Shown piece after piece: positions 14,772 through 23,982 of a stretch of 64,000 bases of DNA. The stretch spans positions 3,792,501 to 3,856,500 of the forward strand of contig NZ_CP045403.1 in NCBI RefSeq assembly GCF_009363695.1. Reading direction: 5' to 3'. Each line of letters opens with the position of its first letter. Position 1 is the first letter of the stretch. Origin of the DNA: Bacillus sp. THAF10 (GTDB taxonomy: Bacteria > Bacillota > Bacilli > Bacillales > Bacillaceae_I). The notes beneath the pieces are model-generated. The model did no database searches and was not told the DNA's origin. It saw only the letters and a program-made list of their open reading frames with translations. The position numbers were made by a program, and so were the translations under genes.

Positions 14772-16013
14772 TTACCCTCTTGTTGGGTACAATTCATATT
14801 TACCAGAAATTGCTTCTACTCGTGCTTTTGCTTCTTCTAGCTTTCCTTCGTCTTCATGGTTTTTCAACGTGAAGGCGATGATGGACGCAATTTCATCCAT
14901 GTCTTCTAGTGTGAAGCCACGGCTTGTTACTGCAGCTGTTCCGATACGAACGCCACTTGTCACAAATGGGCTTTCTGGATCAAATGGAATCGTATTTTTG
15001 TTTACTGTAATTCCTACTTCATCTAGCACATGCTCGGCAATTTTACCTGTGATGGATAAAGAGCGAACGTCCACTAGTAAAAGGTGGTTGTCTGTTCCGT
15101 CAGACACAAGGTTTAGACCTTCGTTTTTCAGCGCTTCTGCCAAACGTTTCGCATTGTCGATGATTTGTTGCGCGTATTCTTTGAATTGTGGTTGCAACGC
15201 TTCTCCAAATGCCACAGCTTTTGCAGCGATTACGTGCATTAATGGGCCACCTTGCAGACCAGGGAAAATGGACTTGTCAATTTTCTTCGCCCACTCTTCC
15301 TTACAAAGAATCATTCCGCCACGAGGGCCGCGTAATGTTTTGTGCGTGGTAGTGGTAACAAAGTCAGCGTAAGGAACTGGGTTTTGGTGAAGACCTGCCG
15401 CAACAAGACCTGCGATGTGCGCCATGTCGACCATTAAGTATGCTCCTACTTCGTCTGCGATTTCGCGGAATTTCGCGAAATCAATGGCGCGTGGGTATGC
15501 ACTTGCGCCAGCAACGATGAGCTTCGGCTTGTGCAATCTCGCTTTTTCTGCAACATCTTCATAGTTAATGGTATGGGTGTCCTTGTCCACTCCATACTCG
15601 ACAAAATTATATTGAATTCCACTAAAGTTCACTGGGCTTCCGTGTGTTAAGTGACCTCCATGAGAAAGGTTCATTCCAAGCACAGTATCACCATGTTCTA
15701 AAATGGTAAAGTAAACAGCCATATTTGCTTGGGCACCAGAGTGTGGTTGAACATTTGCATGCTCGGCTCCGAAAATTTCCTTCGCACGATCACGGGCAAT
15801 GTTTTCTGCTACATCTACGTGTTCGCAACCACCGTAATAACGACGGCCTGGATATCCTTCTGCATATTTGTTCGTCAAAACGGAGCCTTGCGCTTCCATT
15901 ACCGCTTCACTCACGAAGTTTTCAGAAGCAATCAACTCAATTTTGGTGCGCTGTCTCGCTAACTCGTCCTGGATTGATTGAAACACCTGCTGATCCTGCT
16001 GTGCTAATTTCAC
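14772..16013 (-). CDS. glyA: Serine hydroxymethyltransferase (GTG start)
   Basis: This PLP enzyme converts serine and tetrahydrofolate to glycine and methylene-THF, the main one-carbon source. The PLP lysine lies in [15 protein letters not shown], and the N-terminal [26 protein letters not shown] is typical. The protein has 413 residues. The start is GTG at 16013 with AAGGGGG nine bases upstream. A TGnTAGAAT extended -10 (16087-16082) is a likely promoter, and a seven-codon leader ORF precedes the gene. Confidence 0.96.
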   Translation of the reverse strand: MKLAQQDQQVFQSIQDELARQRTKIELIASENFVSEAVMEAQGSVLTNKYAEGYPGRRYYGGCEHVDVAENIARDRAKEIFGAEHANVQPHSGAQANMAVYFTILEHGDTVLGMNLSHGGHLTHGSPVNFSGIQYNFVEYGVDKDTHTINYEDVAEKARLHKPKLIVAGASAYPRAIDFAKFREIADEVGAYLMVDMAHIAGLVAAGLHQNPVPYADFVTTTTHKTLRGPRGGMILCKEEWAKKIDKSIFPGLQGGPLMHVIAAKAVAFGEALQPQFKEYAQQIIDNAKRLAEALKNEGLNLVSDGTDNHLLLVDVRSLSITGKIAEHVLDEVGITVNKNTIPFDPESPFVTSGVRIGTAAVTSRGFTLEDMDEIASIIAFTLKNHEDEGKLEEAKARVEAISGKYELYPTRG

Positions 16014-16043
16014 TTTCGGAATCCCCCTTTGAATTTAAACGAA

Positions 16044-16067
16044 TTAAATTTTCATTCGGATTTTCAT
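16044..16067 (-). CDS. Possible seven-codon leader peptide upstream of glyA
   Basis: ATG AAA ATC CGA ATG AAA ATT TAA (MKIRMKI) lies six bases after a perfect AGGAGG (16079-16074), the best ribosome site in this leader. It ends 30 bp before the glyA start. An overlapping ATG three bases upstream opens a 44-codon frame that runs into glyA out of frame. Translation of either is untested and no regulator is known. Confidence 0.35.
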   Translation of the reverse strand: MKIRMKI

Positions 16068-16166
16068 CCATTACCTCCTATATTCTATCACGCACTGTGT
16101 CAGATAGAAACAGAAAAGGAAGATTGATAGCGCTTACCTTAAAAAACTTTCGGAAGCAGGCGTAGA

Positions 16167-16219
16167 GGGAGGGTTCTACCGGTTCATTCGAAATGTGAAT
16201 GAACCACGAGAACCCTCCC
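16167..16219 (-). terminator. Large two-storey hairpin after ywlG
   Basis: An outer perfect 11-bp stem (GGGAGGGTTCT 16167-16177 with AGAACCCTCCC 16209-16219) encloses a perfect 9-bp stem (GGTTCATTC 16181-16189 with GAATGAACC 16197-16205). It starts 11 bp after the ywlG stop. The nearest U tract on the minus strand is about 20 nt further on, so it is an atypical terminator or a processing or leader element for glyA. Confidence 0.6.
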
Positions 16220-16230
16220 CCTGTATCCTT

Positions 16231-16770
16231 TTAATATACCGCTCTTGCGCCTCCAATAAGTTTTGGTCTTGTGCGGGCCATGGTGATGTGGGCGTTACCG
16301 ACGGATTTGATGGTGCTCCTTACAGGTACGGCAACGTGTTTGATGTGCATGCCTATAAGGGTGTCACCAATGTCGATACCAGCGTCGGCGCGGATGTGTT
16401 CGACCATAACGGCGTCAGTAAAGTGGTGGTAGGCATGAGAGGCCATGGCGCCACCTGCTTGCCGAACTGGGACGACTGTCACCTCATCCAATCCACGATG
16501 TAGGGCTGTTTCGCGTTCAACCACGAGTGCCCGATTCAAGTGCTCGCAGCATTGAAAAGCGAGCTCCACTCCAGTTTGTGCACGAAATTCCTCAAGGACC
16601 GCAAAAATTGTTTCGGCAACCCCTTCTGTTCCAGCCGTTCCAATTCGCTCTCCGATCACTTCGCTTGTGCTGCAGCCCACAACTAAAAGCTGCCCAGTTT
16701 TTAGCTGCGCCTGATGCTGAAGATCTTTGAGTACCTGCTGTAGCTCTGTGCGCCATTGTTCCTGACTCAT
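16231..16770 (-). CDS. ywlG: YwlG/TIGR01440 family protein (UPF0340)
   Basis: This conserved Firmicutes protein of unknown function has 179 aa with the family features [32 protein letters not shown] and [21 protein letters not shown]. The start is ATG at 16770 ([10 protein letters not shown]), nine bases after AGGGAGG; the upstream frame has no ribosome site. It sits between rpiB and glyA as in B. subtilis. Confidence 0.9.
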   Translation of the reverse strand: MSQEQWRTELQQVLKDLQHQAQLKTGQLLVVGCSTSEVIGERIGTAGTEGVAETIFAVLEEFRAQTGVELAFQCCEHLNRALVVERETALHRGLDEVTVVPVRQAGGAMASHAYHHFTDAVMVEHIRADAGIDIGDTLIGMHIKHVAVPVRSTIKSVGNAHITMARTRPKLIGGARAVY

Positions 16771-16875
16771 TACATCGTACCCTCCCTTTTCATTTTTAAA
16801 AAATGCCCGCAGAATATAGCGCACTTATACGCCGTATTCCACAGGCAACCTGCGTTTAATTACGCATTTTTCGAC

Positions 16876-17313
16876 TTATTTTTCAAGCTGGTGAATTTTG
16901 TTGACACGGTTTTCGTGACGGCCGCCTTCAAATTCAGTGGTCAGCCACACTTTCGCGATTTCACGGGCAAGACCTGGTCCAATGACACGCTCTCCCATCG
17001 CTAAAATATTGCTGTCATTGTGCTCTCGCGTTGCTTTCGCGCTGAAGGTGTCATGCACTAACGCACAGCGAATGCCTTTTACTTTATTAGCCGCGATAGA
17101 CATGCCAATACCAGTGCCGCAAATTAAAATGCCACGGTCAAATTCGCCGCTTGCCACTTTTTCTGCCACAGGTTGTGCATAGTCTGGGTAGTCGACAGAC
17201 GTTTCACATTCACAGCCGAAATCTTCAAATTCGATATTTAGCTCTGTTAATAGTCCTTTTATTTCTTCACGGATGTTCAGACCACCGTGATCAGATGCGA
17301 TTGCTACTTTCAT
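16876..17313 (-). CDS. rpiB: Ribose-5-phosphate isomerase B-type protein
   Basis: This RpiB/LacAB-family sugar-phosphate isomerase of 145 aa has the N-terminal MKVAIASDHGG, the active-site region GILICGTGIGMSIAANKVKGIR, and the conserved HDTFSAKATREHNDSNILAMG. The role in the pentose phosphate pathway is by family. AGGGG precedes the ATG. It is the counterpart of ywlF in B. subtilis. Confidence 0.93.
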   Translation of the reverse strand: MKVAIASDHGGLNIREEIKGLLTELNIEFEDFGCECETSVDYPDYAQPVAEKVASGEFDRGILICGTGIGMSIAANKVKGIRCALVHDTFSAKATREHNDSNILAMGERVIGPGLAREIAKVWLTTEFEGGRHENRVNKIHQLEK

Positions 17314-17416
17314 TTTGTCATCCCCTGTTCGAATGAAGTATGTTATATGTTCATCTTACCCTCTGTGGAGTAAAAAATCCATTTATCCGCAGTGGAGGAT
17401 ATCTCTTTTTTGCAGC

Positions 17417-17440
17417 AAAAAACCCCACAAATGTAGGGTT
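17417..17440 (-). terminator. Terminator of the chemoreceptor gene
   Basis: An AACCCTACA/TGTGGGGTT stem is followed by TTTT on the minus strand, 12 bp after the stop. Confidence 0.8.
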
Positions 17441-17452
17441 CTTCATGTTCGG

Positions 17453-18739
17453 TTAAATTTTAAACTTCGCAATCATGCGTTTCATGTTGGTGGCTTCTCC
17501 TGCAAGTTCCTGGGAGATGCGTTCCACATCGGCAATCATGGATGCTTGCTCTTGGGAAGTGGCCGTAACTTCTTCTGCTCCCGCTGAGGTTTCTTGGGCA
17601 ATGGCCGCGACCTCTTGAGATTGGCGTGCCGTCGTTTGGATGCTGTCCATTTGACGGTCCACTAAACTTGCGATTTGTTTCACAGATGCTGCTACCTCTA
17701 GAACAGAGGTGGTCATTTCCGCAATCACTTCATTCGTTGCAGTCCCTTTACCTGCTTCGACATTTGCCGCTTTTACCTGCTCGGTAATTTGGGTAACCAC
17801 ATTTTTGACTTCTTCTTGGATATTTTTAATCAGTTCGGAAATTCCCTGAACGGCTTTGGCACTTTCATCTGCGAGAGAGCGAACCTCTTCTGCAACAACA
17901 GCAAAGCCGCGACCATGTTCACCAGCACGTGCTGCTTCGATGGAGGCATTCAAGGCTAAAAGATTCGTTTGTCCTGCAATATCGCCAACAAGTGAAATGA
18001 TGTTTTCGACTTCTTTTGCATTTTTTTCTAAACGTTCTACTGCTTGCAGCGACGTTTGGTTCTGAGCAGCAAGCTTTTGGATGCCTGACACTAGAGAATG
18101 AATGACTTCCTTGCTTTCATCCAGGTCCTTGACCATTTCTTCCGACAGCTGTTGGGAGGAGGTCGCTTTCTCGTGGACTTCGTCAGCAATTTTGATTACT
18201 TCTTCTACCGATTCTGCTGTGTCCTGAATGGAGGTAGCAGAACTTTCTGCTCCTTTAGCAATCTCTTCAATTGTTAGTGAGATGCTATCCGCTTGTTCAG
18301 AAGCTCTCATGGACACATCGTTGATTTCCTCCACTTTTTGACTCGTTTTGGCGAAGGTTTGGTCGATTGTTTTCACCATGTCTTTCAGGTTATGCAGCAT
18401 TAAATTAAAGGCAGAACCGAGTTCACTAATTTCATCCCGTGAATGAGCGATTGGCACATCCTCCGTCAGGTCTCCATTAGCAGCTTTTTGCGCAATTGCC
18501 TCTAAGTTTTGTAGCGGTTTGGTAATGTATCTTGCAGCAAAAAATGCTAATATTCCAGACCACGCAATTCCAAGCATTAGTGTGAAAACCGTAAATAATT
18601 TTGGCTCAATGAAAGTTACATAGTTCACCACATAGTAGATAAAAATCCCACTCATGGTATAGGTGATGAGCGCCAAGATTGTCGTAAACAACACAAGCTT
18701 GAAGCGCAATCCATATTTATATTTCTTCTTTTCCCCCAT
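17453..18739 (-). CDS. Methyl-accepting chemotaxis-type transducer without a large extracellular domain
   Basis: The 428-residue protein has two adjacent transmembrane helices (about 14-36 and 47-69) with only a ~12-residue external loop. A HAMP domain ([20 protein letters not shown] onward, ~70-120) and a long cytoplasmic signalling coiled coil follow, with the hairpin tip [20 protein letters not shown]. It could sense membrane state or an internal cue, or act through partners; the ligand cannot be told from sequence. GGAGGAGGAG precedes the ATG. No chemoreceptor lies at this position in B. subtilis as far as I recall, so it may be an insertion into the ywl block. Confidence 0.88.
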   Translation of the reverse strand: MGEKKKYKYGLRFKLVLFTTILALITYTMSGIFIYYVVNYVTFIEPKLFTVFTLMLGIAWSGILAFFAARYITKPLQNLEAIAQKAANGDLTEDVPIAHSRDEISELGSAFNLMLHNLKDMVKTIDQTFAKTSQKVEEINDVSMRASEQADSISLTIEEIAKGAESSATSIQDTAESVEEVIKIADEVHEKATSSQQLSEEMVKDLDESKEVIHSLVSGIQKLAAQNQTSLQAVERLEKNAKEVENIISLVGDIAGQTNLLALNASIEAARAGEHGRGFAVVAEEVRSLADESAKAVQGISELIKNIQEEVKNVVTQITEQVKAANVEAGKGTATNEVIAEMTTSVLEVAASVKQIASLVDRQMDSIQTTARQSQEVAAIAQETSAGAEEVTATSQEQASMIADVERISQELAGEATNMKRMIAKFKI

Positions 18740-18780
18740 CTTGCTCCTCCTCCAAAGCTGCTGCGAAAGCCTTCCGCACC

Positions 18781-19215
18781 TTACTTGTCTTTAATTTTTT
18801 CTATTACTAGCCCGATTACCTCCTGCAGCTCGTTAAAGGTATCCCGGTAGATTTCAACAGAGCCACCATACGGATCGATTACCTCCCCATGCTGTTCTGC
18901 AAAGCTCTTTAGCGTGTAAGTTTTCCCCACGCTTGTCGGATAGCTGTTTTCAAGCAACATCTTATGCTGAACGGTCATGGTAAATATGTAGTCAGCCCAT
19001 TTAATCAACTCATCGGATACTTGCGCTGAGGAATGCTCGGATTTCAACCCATTTTCCTTTAATACTTCCCTTGCATGGTGAGAAGCTTGGCTGCCTGGCA
19101 TCGCAAACACACCTGCAGACTTCACCTCTACCCCACTAAGTTCACGGCCAGCCAATATTGCAGCTGCCATTGGACTTCGGCACGTATTTCCGGTACATAC
19201 AAATAAAATATTCAT
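18781..19215 (-). CDS. ywlE: Protein arginine phosphatase YwlE
   Basis: This low-molecular-weight phosphatase-fold enzyme removes phosphate from arginine in proteins, opposing the McsB kinase in the Clp degradation pathway. The P-loop is CTGNTCRSP (Cys7, Arg13). Thr11, the residue reported to set phosphoarginine specificity, is present. The general-acid Asp lies in IDPYGG near the C-terminus. The length is 144 residues. AAGGAGGAG precedes the ATG. Neighbours mntP and rpiB match B. subtilis. Confidence 0.92.
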   Translation of the reverse strand: MNILFVCTGNTCRSPMAAAILAGRELSGVEVKSAGVFAMPGSQASHHAREVLKENGLKSEHSSAQVSDELIKWADYIFTMTVQHKMLLENSYPTSVGKTYTLKSFAEQHGEVIDPYGGSVEIYRDTFNELQEVIGLVIEKIKDK

Positions 19216-19329
19216 AAGATCACTCCTCCTTTTTCCTTATTATAGACAAAAAGAAGGCATATGAAATAGTAAGAAGGACTCTCTCTTTTTATATGTCGGC
19301 AACCTGATAGAGAATTTAAAGAGGAGAAT

Positions 19330-19355
19330 AAAAAAAAGAAGACCAAAATAGGTCT
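19330..19355 (-). terminator. Terminator of mntP
   Basis: A short AGACC/GGTCT stem (6-nt loop) is followed by TCTTTTTTTT on the minus strand, directly at the mntP stop. Confidence 0.75.
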
Positions 19356-19356
19356 C

Positions 19357-19911
19357 CTAGTGAAAAAATAACAGCTTGATTCCAAATCCGAGAAGGATAC
19401 TGCCTCCAAGTGCCTCACTGTATGCCCCAAGCCAGCCTTGGAGCTTTCGGCCAAAAATAAGGCCAAACCAGGTGAGGATCATGCTTACGGCACCGAATAA
19501 AAGAATGGCGAGCATTGTTCTCGCACCGTATATTCCGAGGCTCAATCCTACTGAAAAGCTATCAAGACTGACACTTAGCGCAAACAAAAATAGCCCTGCA
19601 CCAACTGGTGAAATCATGGGCCCGTCCTCATTTTTCATGGACGAAGCCATCATTTGCAATCCAAGGAGTACGAGTAGGCATCCACCGACAATGGTGGCAA
19701 TCTCTCCAAATTTCTCTGACAAAAAGACCCCAATTATCATTCCACAGAGGGGCATGAAGACGTGAAACGCCCCAATCGTCAGTCCTATGTAAAAAATCTG
19801 GCGCAAACGAAGCTTGATCATTCCCATCCCAAGCCCTACCGAAAATGCGTCCATCCCCAGTGCAATCGCCATCAAAAAAAGTGCCATAAATTCCCCAACC
19901 ATTATCGCCAT
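19357..19911 (-). CDS. mntP: MntP-family manganese efflux pump
   Basis: This 185-residue membrane protein has six predicted helices and the two family Asp motifs [13 protein letters not shown] and [15 protein letters not shown], one per inverted half. Mn2+ export is by family. The start is ATG at 19911 after GGGGGTG; the longer frame to 20019 lacks a ribosome site and has a non-membrane leader. It corresponds to B. subtilis ywlD. Confidence 0.9.
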   Translation of the reverse strand: MAIMVGEFMALFLMAIALGMDAFSVGLGMGMIKLRLRQIFYIGLTIGAFHVFMPLCGMIIGVFLSEKFGEIATIVGGCLLVLLGLQMMASSMKNEDGPMISPVGAGLFLFALSVSLDSFSVGLSLGIYGARTMLAILLFGAVSMILTWFGLIFGRKLQGWLGAYSEALGGSILLGFGIKLLFFH

Positions 19912-20017
19912 TTCCGCACCCCCGGACTTGTCTACTTCAAGATATGCACAAGCCCTCGGGAATAGAAGAAAGATTTTAGGTTTGATGGATTCGGTGGAGG
20001 TAGAGGTTTTAAGCATC

Positions 20018-20043
20018 AAAAAAACCCTCCGATTAGAAGGGTC
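20018..20043 (-). terminator. Terminator of ywlC
   Basis: An ACCCTTC...GGAGGGT stem is followed by TTTTTTT on the minus strand, 10 bp after the stop. Confidence 0.85.
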
Positions 20044-20052
20044 CTTCTCTAT

Positions 20053-21153
20053 TTATTCTCTGATCCAGCGATGCCCTGCTGCTTTTTCAAGGCGGTTCAT
20101 AATGGCGGCACCAACCCCTACATTCGGGAAGGTTTCGCTAAAAATGATATCCACCTTGGTGGAATTAAAGGCTCGAAGCGCGTCATACAGACTTGTTGCG
20201 ACACTTGCAAGATCTGTGCGTGTACCACAGGCAACCGGGATAACAGCACCAAGGTCCGCATTTGCGATTGTGCCAGTCTCCTGATTTACTGTATCTGCTA
20301 GTTTCCACTCGGCGATGGTTTCCTCTGTTGCTAGTAGGCCAACTACTTTGCCTTCGCGACGGGCAGCCGTCATCGTTTTTTCTAAAAATGACACATTGCC
20401 TTCCACTAGAAATACTGGCGCAACCGGTGCGTAGTGGGTGTATTTCATGCCTGGGGATTTTGGTTTGTGCTCTTGTGAAGATGATATTAAGGCTGGATCG
20501 ATGTCCACTTGTCCTACAAACTGTTCGAGCTGTTCTTTTGTAACCCCACCCGGACGGAGGATGACCGGAATTTCAGTTGTACAATCCACAACGGTCGATT
20601 CGAGTCCTACTCCTGTTGCTCCGCCATCCACAATTCCTGCAATTTTGTGGATTAAATCCTCTTGAACATGGTGGGCGGTTGTTGGGCTTGGTTTTCCTGA
20701 AAGATTCGCGCTCGGGGCAGCAAGTGGAAGTCCAGAAACCTCTAGTAATGCATGTGCGACTGGATGATCAGGCATGCGAATGGCTACTGTATCAAGGCCC
20801 GCTGTGACATAAGAGGAGACACCCTCTCTTTTTGGAAGAACCAACGTGAGTGGTCCTGGCCAAAAGGCATCGATCATTTTTTCCGCAATTTGCGGGAGGT
20901 TATCCACAAGGCTTTCGAGTTGTTCTTTTTTATAAATGTGTACAATTAATGGGTTGTCAGCGGGACGTCCCTTTGCTTGAAAAATCTTACGTACAGCCTG
21001 ATCTGACAAGGCATTTGCTCCTAGGCCGTACACCGTTTCTGTTGGAAAGGCGATTACCTCATCTTGTTTTAATAGATTGGCAGCCTCTTGTATCTGGGGA
21101 TAACTATGCTTTAACGGATTGTTGTTATCCACAGACCAAAATTTTGTGTTCAT
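20053..21153 (-). CDS. ywlC: Threonylcarbamoyl-AMP synthase, Sua5 type
   Basis: This enzyme makes threonylcarbamoyl-AMP from Thr, bicarbonate and ATP for the t6A37 modification of tRNA. The YrdC domain spans residues ~20-205 (FPTETVYGLGANA, KGRPADNPLIVHI, PSANLSGKPSPT, ESTVVDC). The linker SPGMKYTHYAP and the C-terminal Sua5 domain to residue 366 follow. The ATG is preceded by AGGGA. The 5' third of the gene and its upstream gap carry several perfect DnaA boxes. Confidence 0.95.
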   Translation of the reverse strand: MNTKFWSVDNNNPLKHSYPQIQEAANLLKQDEVIAFPTETVYGLGANALSDQAVRKIFQAKGRPADNPLIVHIYKKEQLESLVDNLPQIAEKMIDAFWPGPLTLVLPKREGVSSYVTAGLDTVAIRMPDHPVAHALLEVSGLPLAAPSANLSGKPSPTTAHHVQEDLIHKIAGIVDGGATGVGLESTVVDCTTEIPVILRPGGVTKEQLEQFVGQVDIDPALISSSQEHKPKSPGMKYTHYAPVAPVFLVEGNVSFLEKTMTAARREGKVVGLLATEETIAEWKLADTVNQETGTIANADLGAVIPVACGTRTDLASVATSLYDALRAFNSTKVDIIFSETFPNVGVGAAIMNRLEKAAGHRWIRE

Positions 21154-21560
21154 GTTCTATCCCTCATTTTATCTTGTATTCACATGTGAATATGTAAGGT
21201 TTTTCTCTAGCAAGTATAAAGAGTTTCCACAAAAGATACAAGCCTTATCCACAAACTGTGGATAAGGCCTCTGGATTCGGTGGATAACTTTGTGGGTATT
21301 TTGGGTTATGCCACTAAAAACGCTGTAGATTTCCGCAAATTACTCCGCGTCCGCGGGGCGGTCCGTGAGCCACCTGGCTTTAGCCCTGCGGCTCAGACGC
21401 GCTTGTTCCAGTTTTCTCTTTATCCACAAGCTTTCAATAAACCAAGTTTTTTACAAGCTCACATTTCATTAGCGTGCATTCCTTTTGCTTTCCAACAATC
21501 TCTTTAAAAAAGTCAGAGTGTCGCATTTCTTGTGGGGCTGCTTCCAGAGATTGTGGATAA
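20900..21560. promoter_or_regulatory. DnaA-box cluster at ywlC
   Basis: Perfect TTATCCACA boxes occur at 20900-20908, 21125-21133, 21245-21253 and 21420-21428 on the plus strand, and TGTGGATAA at 21257-21265 and 21552-21560. A one-mismatch box lies at 21279-21287. The pair at 21245/21257 is a head-to-head palindrome with a 3-bp gap. B. subtilis has an oriC-proximal DnaA-box cluster at ywlC that binds DnaA, so the site appears conserved. Confidence 0.8.
21316..21408. repeat. Dispersed palindromic repeat family A, truncated copy
   Basis: It starts with GATTTCCGCAAA and continues through CGTCCGCGGGGCGGTCCGTG as in the full copy at 39145-39275, but lacks the right-hand arm. It lies inside the DnaA-box cluster between ywlB and ywlC. 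Confidence 0.8.
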
Positions 21561-21904
21561 AAATTCAGAAGTTCGAAAAATTGTATGTAGTTGGTCTTGT
21601 TCGTAATTAAGTAGAGCTTCTTTAGATTTTGCTTTTTGGCATGTTGCTGTGTGTGCTCAAATAGTTGCAGAAGTTGAAATTGCTTAATGGATGGCCCGAT
21701 GACCAAAGAGCGTAGCAAGCCAGCATCCCCGTAGGCTTCTATCCCAATTGTTCCGCAGATTGCCCCATCCTCTTTTTCAAGGAGAATAAAGTTCTCTATC
21801 TTCTCTTCTAATCGAGCTGTGCTAATATTTGCTTGTTCCAAAAAGGATCGCAGTGTCCAGTAGTCCTCATTTGTTGCCGTGCGCATGGTTTTCATGTTCT
21901 TCAC
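21434..21904 (-). CDS. ywlB: GNAT-type acetyltransferase, YwlB-like
   Basis: This 156-residue protein has a GNAT fold pattern: N-terminal RTATNEDYWTLRSFLEQ, central GTIGIEAYGDAGLLRSLVI (beta4), and LKKLYLITNKTNYIQFFELLNF (beta5/alpha4). The substrate is unknown. AGGAGAGGTG precedes the ATG. Position between ywlC and spoIIR matches B. subtilis ywlB. Confidence 0.75.
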   Translation of the reverse strand: MKNMKTMRTATNEDYWTLRSFLEQANISTARLEEKIENFILLEKEDGAICGTIGIEAYGDAGLLRSLVIGPSIKQFQLLQLFEHTQQHAKKQNLKKLYLITNKTNYIQFFELLNFYPQSLEAAPQEMRHSDFFKEIVGKQKECTLMKCELVKNLVY

Positions 21905-21958
21905 CTCTCCTAGTAGAATCTACTACTACTCTATGGAGAGGAAGAAAAAAGTAGAACA

Positions 21959-22621
21959 TTATGCAGCAATTTTTTGCCATAGAGATGATAGAAACTCGAC
22001 AAGGAAGAATTCCACCTCAACCTCTTCTGGCTCTTCATCTACCACAAAATCCGCCTGTGCCGTTGTTTCTGTCACAGAAGCCTCTTCTTCAAAAGGAGTG
22101 GCAGATGCTGCTTCCCCATTGGAGAAATCCAAGAAGCAAAGTGGCGGGAAAAGGACACACCACCAGTTGGCCCCTGTTCCTTCCCCAAGTGTAATCAGAA
22201 TCGCTTCGTAATCTCCTGCTGGGTAAATGAATTTGCCGTACATTTTCGTTGGAAAGTTTACTTTGCCAAAATCAACGTTGTAGTCTTGATAAACCCCTTC
22301 TGCAGCCATGACTTCTTCTACAATCTTTTCAATCTCCGCTAGGTTTCCAGTGATAACTTCTCTTGCTTCTTCTCTTGACGTAATGTCTGAAACCCAAATG
22401 GTAATTTCTTCGTTTACTCGGTCTCTAATTTTTCGTTTAAGCTCTTGATCCTCTTCACTATCGCTGTTTGCAAGGATTCGCAGCCTGATTGCCTCATCCG
22501 GAATGACCATCGCACCGTTTTTCACCTCTGCACCAGCAGTCATTTGTTCTCCAAGCAATGACAAGTACGCCCCAATAAAAAGTAATACTATATATAAAGT
22601 GATTTTATTTTTTTTAATCAT
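21959..22621 (-). CDS. spoIIR: Stage II sporulation protein R
   Basis: This secreted forespore signal triggers SpoIIGA to process pro-sigma-E in the mother cell. The N-terminal hydrophobic segment (TLYIVLLFIGAYLSLLG) exports it. The conserved core includes IPDEAIRLRILANSDSEEDQ, FPTKMYGKFIYPAGDYEA and GTGANWWCVLFPPLCFLDF. The C-terminus is acidic and variable. The ATG at 22621 lies ten bases after GGGGAG; a GTG at 22630 is an alternative. No clear sigma-F promoter was found upstream. Confidence 0.93.
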   Translation of the reverse strand: MIKKNKITLYIVLLFIGAYLSLLGEQMTAGAEVKNGAMVIPDEAIRLRILANSDSEEDQELKRKIRDRVNEEITIWVSDITSREEAREVITGNLAEIEKIVEEVMAAEGVYQDYNVDFGKVNFPTKMYGKFIYPAGDYEAILITLGEGTGANWWCVLFPPLCFLDFSNGEAASATPFEEEASVTETTAQADFVVDEEPEEVEVEFFLVEFLSSLWQKIAA

Positions 22622-22670
22622 ATCAAGCACTCTCCCCTCTAGCACCTAGTTTGGTCAGAAAAGAAAAATC

Positions 22671-22720
22671 CTAAACTAGCAAAAAGAAAAAAGATGGGGA
22701 AAATTTTTTTGCTAGTTTAG
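22671..22720 (-). terminator. 15-bp perfect inverted repeat upstream of spoIIR
   Basis: CTAAACTAGCAAAAA (22671-22685) pairs perfectly with 22706-22720 around a 20-nt loop. On the minus strand it is followed by GATTTTTCTTTTC, so it looks like a terminator insulating spoIIR from transcription arriving from prmC. It ends only 50 bp before the spoIIR start. Confidence 0.65.
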
Positions 22721-22782
22721 TAGCTTGATTTTGAGGGTATAAAATTGGGACGCACTACTATAGGAGAAAGGAAAATGAAAAG

Positions 22783-23094
22783 ATGAAATCATTCATTTGT
22801 GACATCGAGTCGTTTCGAATTGGCGACATGGAGAGCGTGTTTAATCACATCAGTATTCCTATTAATTTTGAAATTTTAGTAGGCGGAAAATGGATGAAGG
22901 GCAAGATATTTTATCACCACTATCACCGTTCCGTTTCGTATGATTCCAACTTAGCTCAAATTATTCAACATTGTACGGCGGACAAAAGAGAAGAACTCCG
23001 GCTTGCCATCGTTCAATTTGTAGAAGAAAAAACAAATAGAGGCCTGGCACTTTCCAGACCTCCCATCACACCTGAGACGAGGATAGAAGCATAA
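22783..23094 (+). CDS. Unrecognised 103-residue protein
   Basis: I do not recognise a family. The sequence is soluble and mixed (MKSFICDIESFRIGDMESVF..., HYHRSVSYDSNLAQIIQHC) with no signal peptide or membrane segment. GAAAGG lies about eleven bases upstream of the ATG, and a TATAAA box near 22738 could be its -10. It is the only plus-strand gene in this block, convergent with prmC, and lies between prmC and spoIIR, where B. subtilis has the uncharacterised ywkF. Its 3' end overlaps a hairpin serving prmC. Confidence 0.65.
   Translation: MKSFICDIESFRIGDMESVFNHISIPINFEILVGGKWMKGKIFYHHYHRSVSYDSNLAQIIQHCTADKREELRLAIVQFVEEKTNRGLALSRPPITPETRIEA
23023..23066 (-). terminator. Terminator of prfA-prmC
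   Basis: An AGGTCTGG/CCAGGCCT stem is followed on the minus strand by a U-rich tract. It lies 50 bp after the prmC stop and inside the 3' end of the convergent gene. Confidence 0.65.
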
Positions 23095-23115
23095 CTCCCT
23101 CTATCCTTTCCCACT

Positions 23116-23982
23116 TTAACCAATCTCAGCAAAAACCATTCGGTCCTTCCCGTTTATATCCAACACAACCTCTACCATCGATTGCGGAAATGTTTTTTCT
23201 AGCAATTCTTTAACAGGTTCACCCTGACCCATTCCTACTTCAAACGCAACAATGGCCCTGTCCTTCAAGACTTTTGGCAGTTCTTCCATAAATCGCTCAT
23301 AAAATTCTAGCCCGGATACTCCGCCAACTAAGGCACGATACGGTTCAAAATCTTTGACGACCGTGGACAGTCCTTCGTATTCTTTTACTGGAATATACGG
23401 AGGATTAGATACTACCACATCGACCTTCCTTTCTTTTTCGATAAAAGGCAGCAAAAGGTCTCCTTGAAGAAATTCCACGTCAGCTTTGAGCGTCTCTGCA
23501 TTGTCCTTGGCTACTTCAAGCGATTCTCCGGCAATGTCAGTGGCTTTTACCTGGAGCTGGCTACTTTCTAGAGCGAGTGTTACGGCAATAGCGCCGCTAC
23601 CTGTTCCTACATCCACAACATCCAATGGTTGCTCCGCAGGAAAATGTCGCTTAATGCGTTCGAGTAATCCCACCACTAATTCCTCTGTTTCGGGCCTTGG
23701 AATCAGCACCTCTTCACTCACAAAAAAACTGCGTCCGTAAAAATCTTCCTTGCCCATCAAGTATTGCACCGGTATGCCCGCAACATGCTTATGCACACTG
23801 AAGATAAACGAGCTTTGCATATCCATTGGCATCATTTCTTGCATTCTACTAAAAAGCTGCGAACGATCTAATTTAAGATGATGCCTAAGCAACAGCTCTC
23901 CCGCATTTTCGTCTCGCATGTTTGTTTTTAAAAAAGAAGAAGCCCAATTTAGGGCTTCGTACACCTTCATGGCCTTCATCAT
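23116..23982 (-). CDS. prmC: Peptide chain release factor N5-glutamine methyltransferase
   Basis: This enzyme methylates the Gln of the GGQ motif in release factors RF1 and RF2. The SAM-binding motif [17 protein letters not shown] and the catalytic NPPY ([10 protein letters not shown]) are present; length is 288 aa. The start overlaps the prfA stop (ATGA). In-frame ATGs at 23982, 23979 and 23970 are all possible; the first two share the GGAG of the prfA end. Confidence 0.95.
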   Translation of the reverse strand: MMKAMKVYEALNWASSFLKTNMRDENAGELLLRHHLKLDRSQLFSRMQEMMPMDMQSSFIFSVHKHVAGIPVQYLMGKEDFYGRSFFVSEEVLIPRPETEELVVGLLERIKRHFPAEQPLDVVDVGTGSGAIAVTLALESSQLQVKATDIAGESLEVAKDNAETLKADVEFLQGDLLLPFIEKERKVDVVVSNPPYIPVKEYEGLSTVVKDFEPYRALVGGVSGLEFYERFMEELPKVLKDRAIVAFEVGMGQGEPVKELLEKTFPQSMVEVVLDINGKDRMVFAEIG

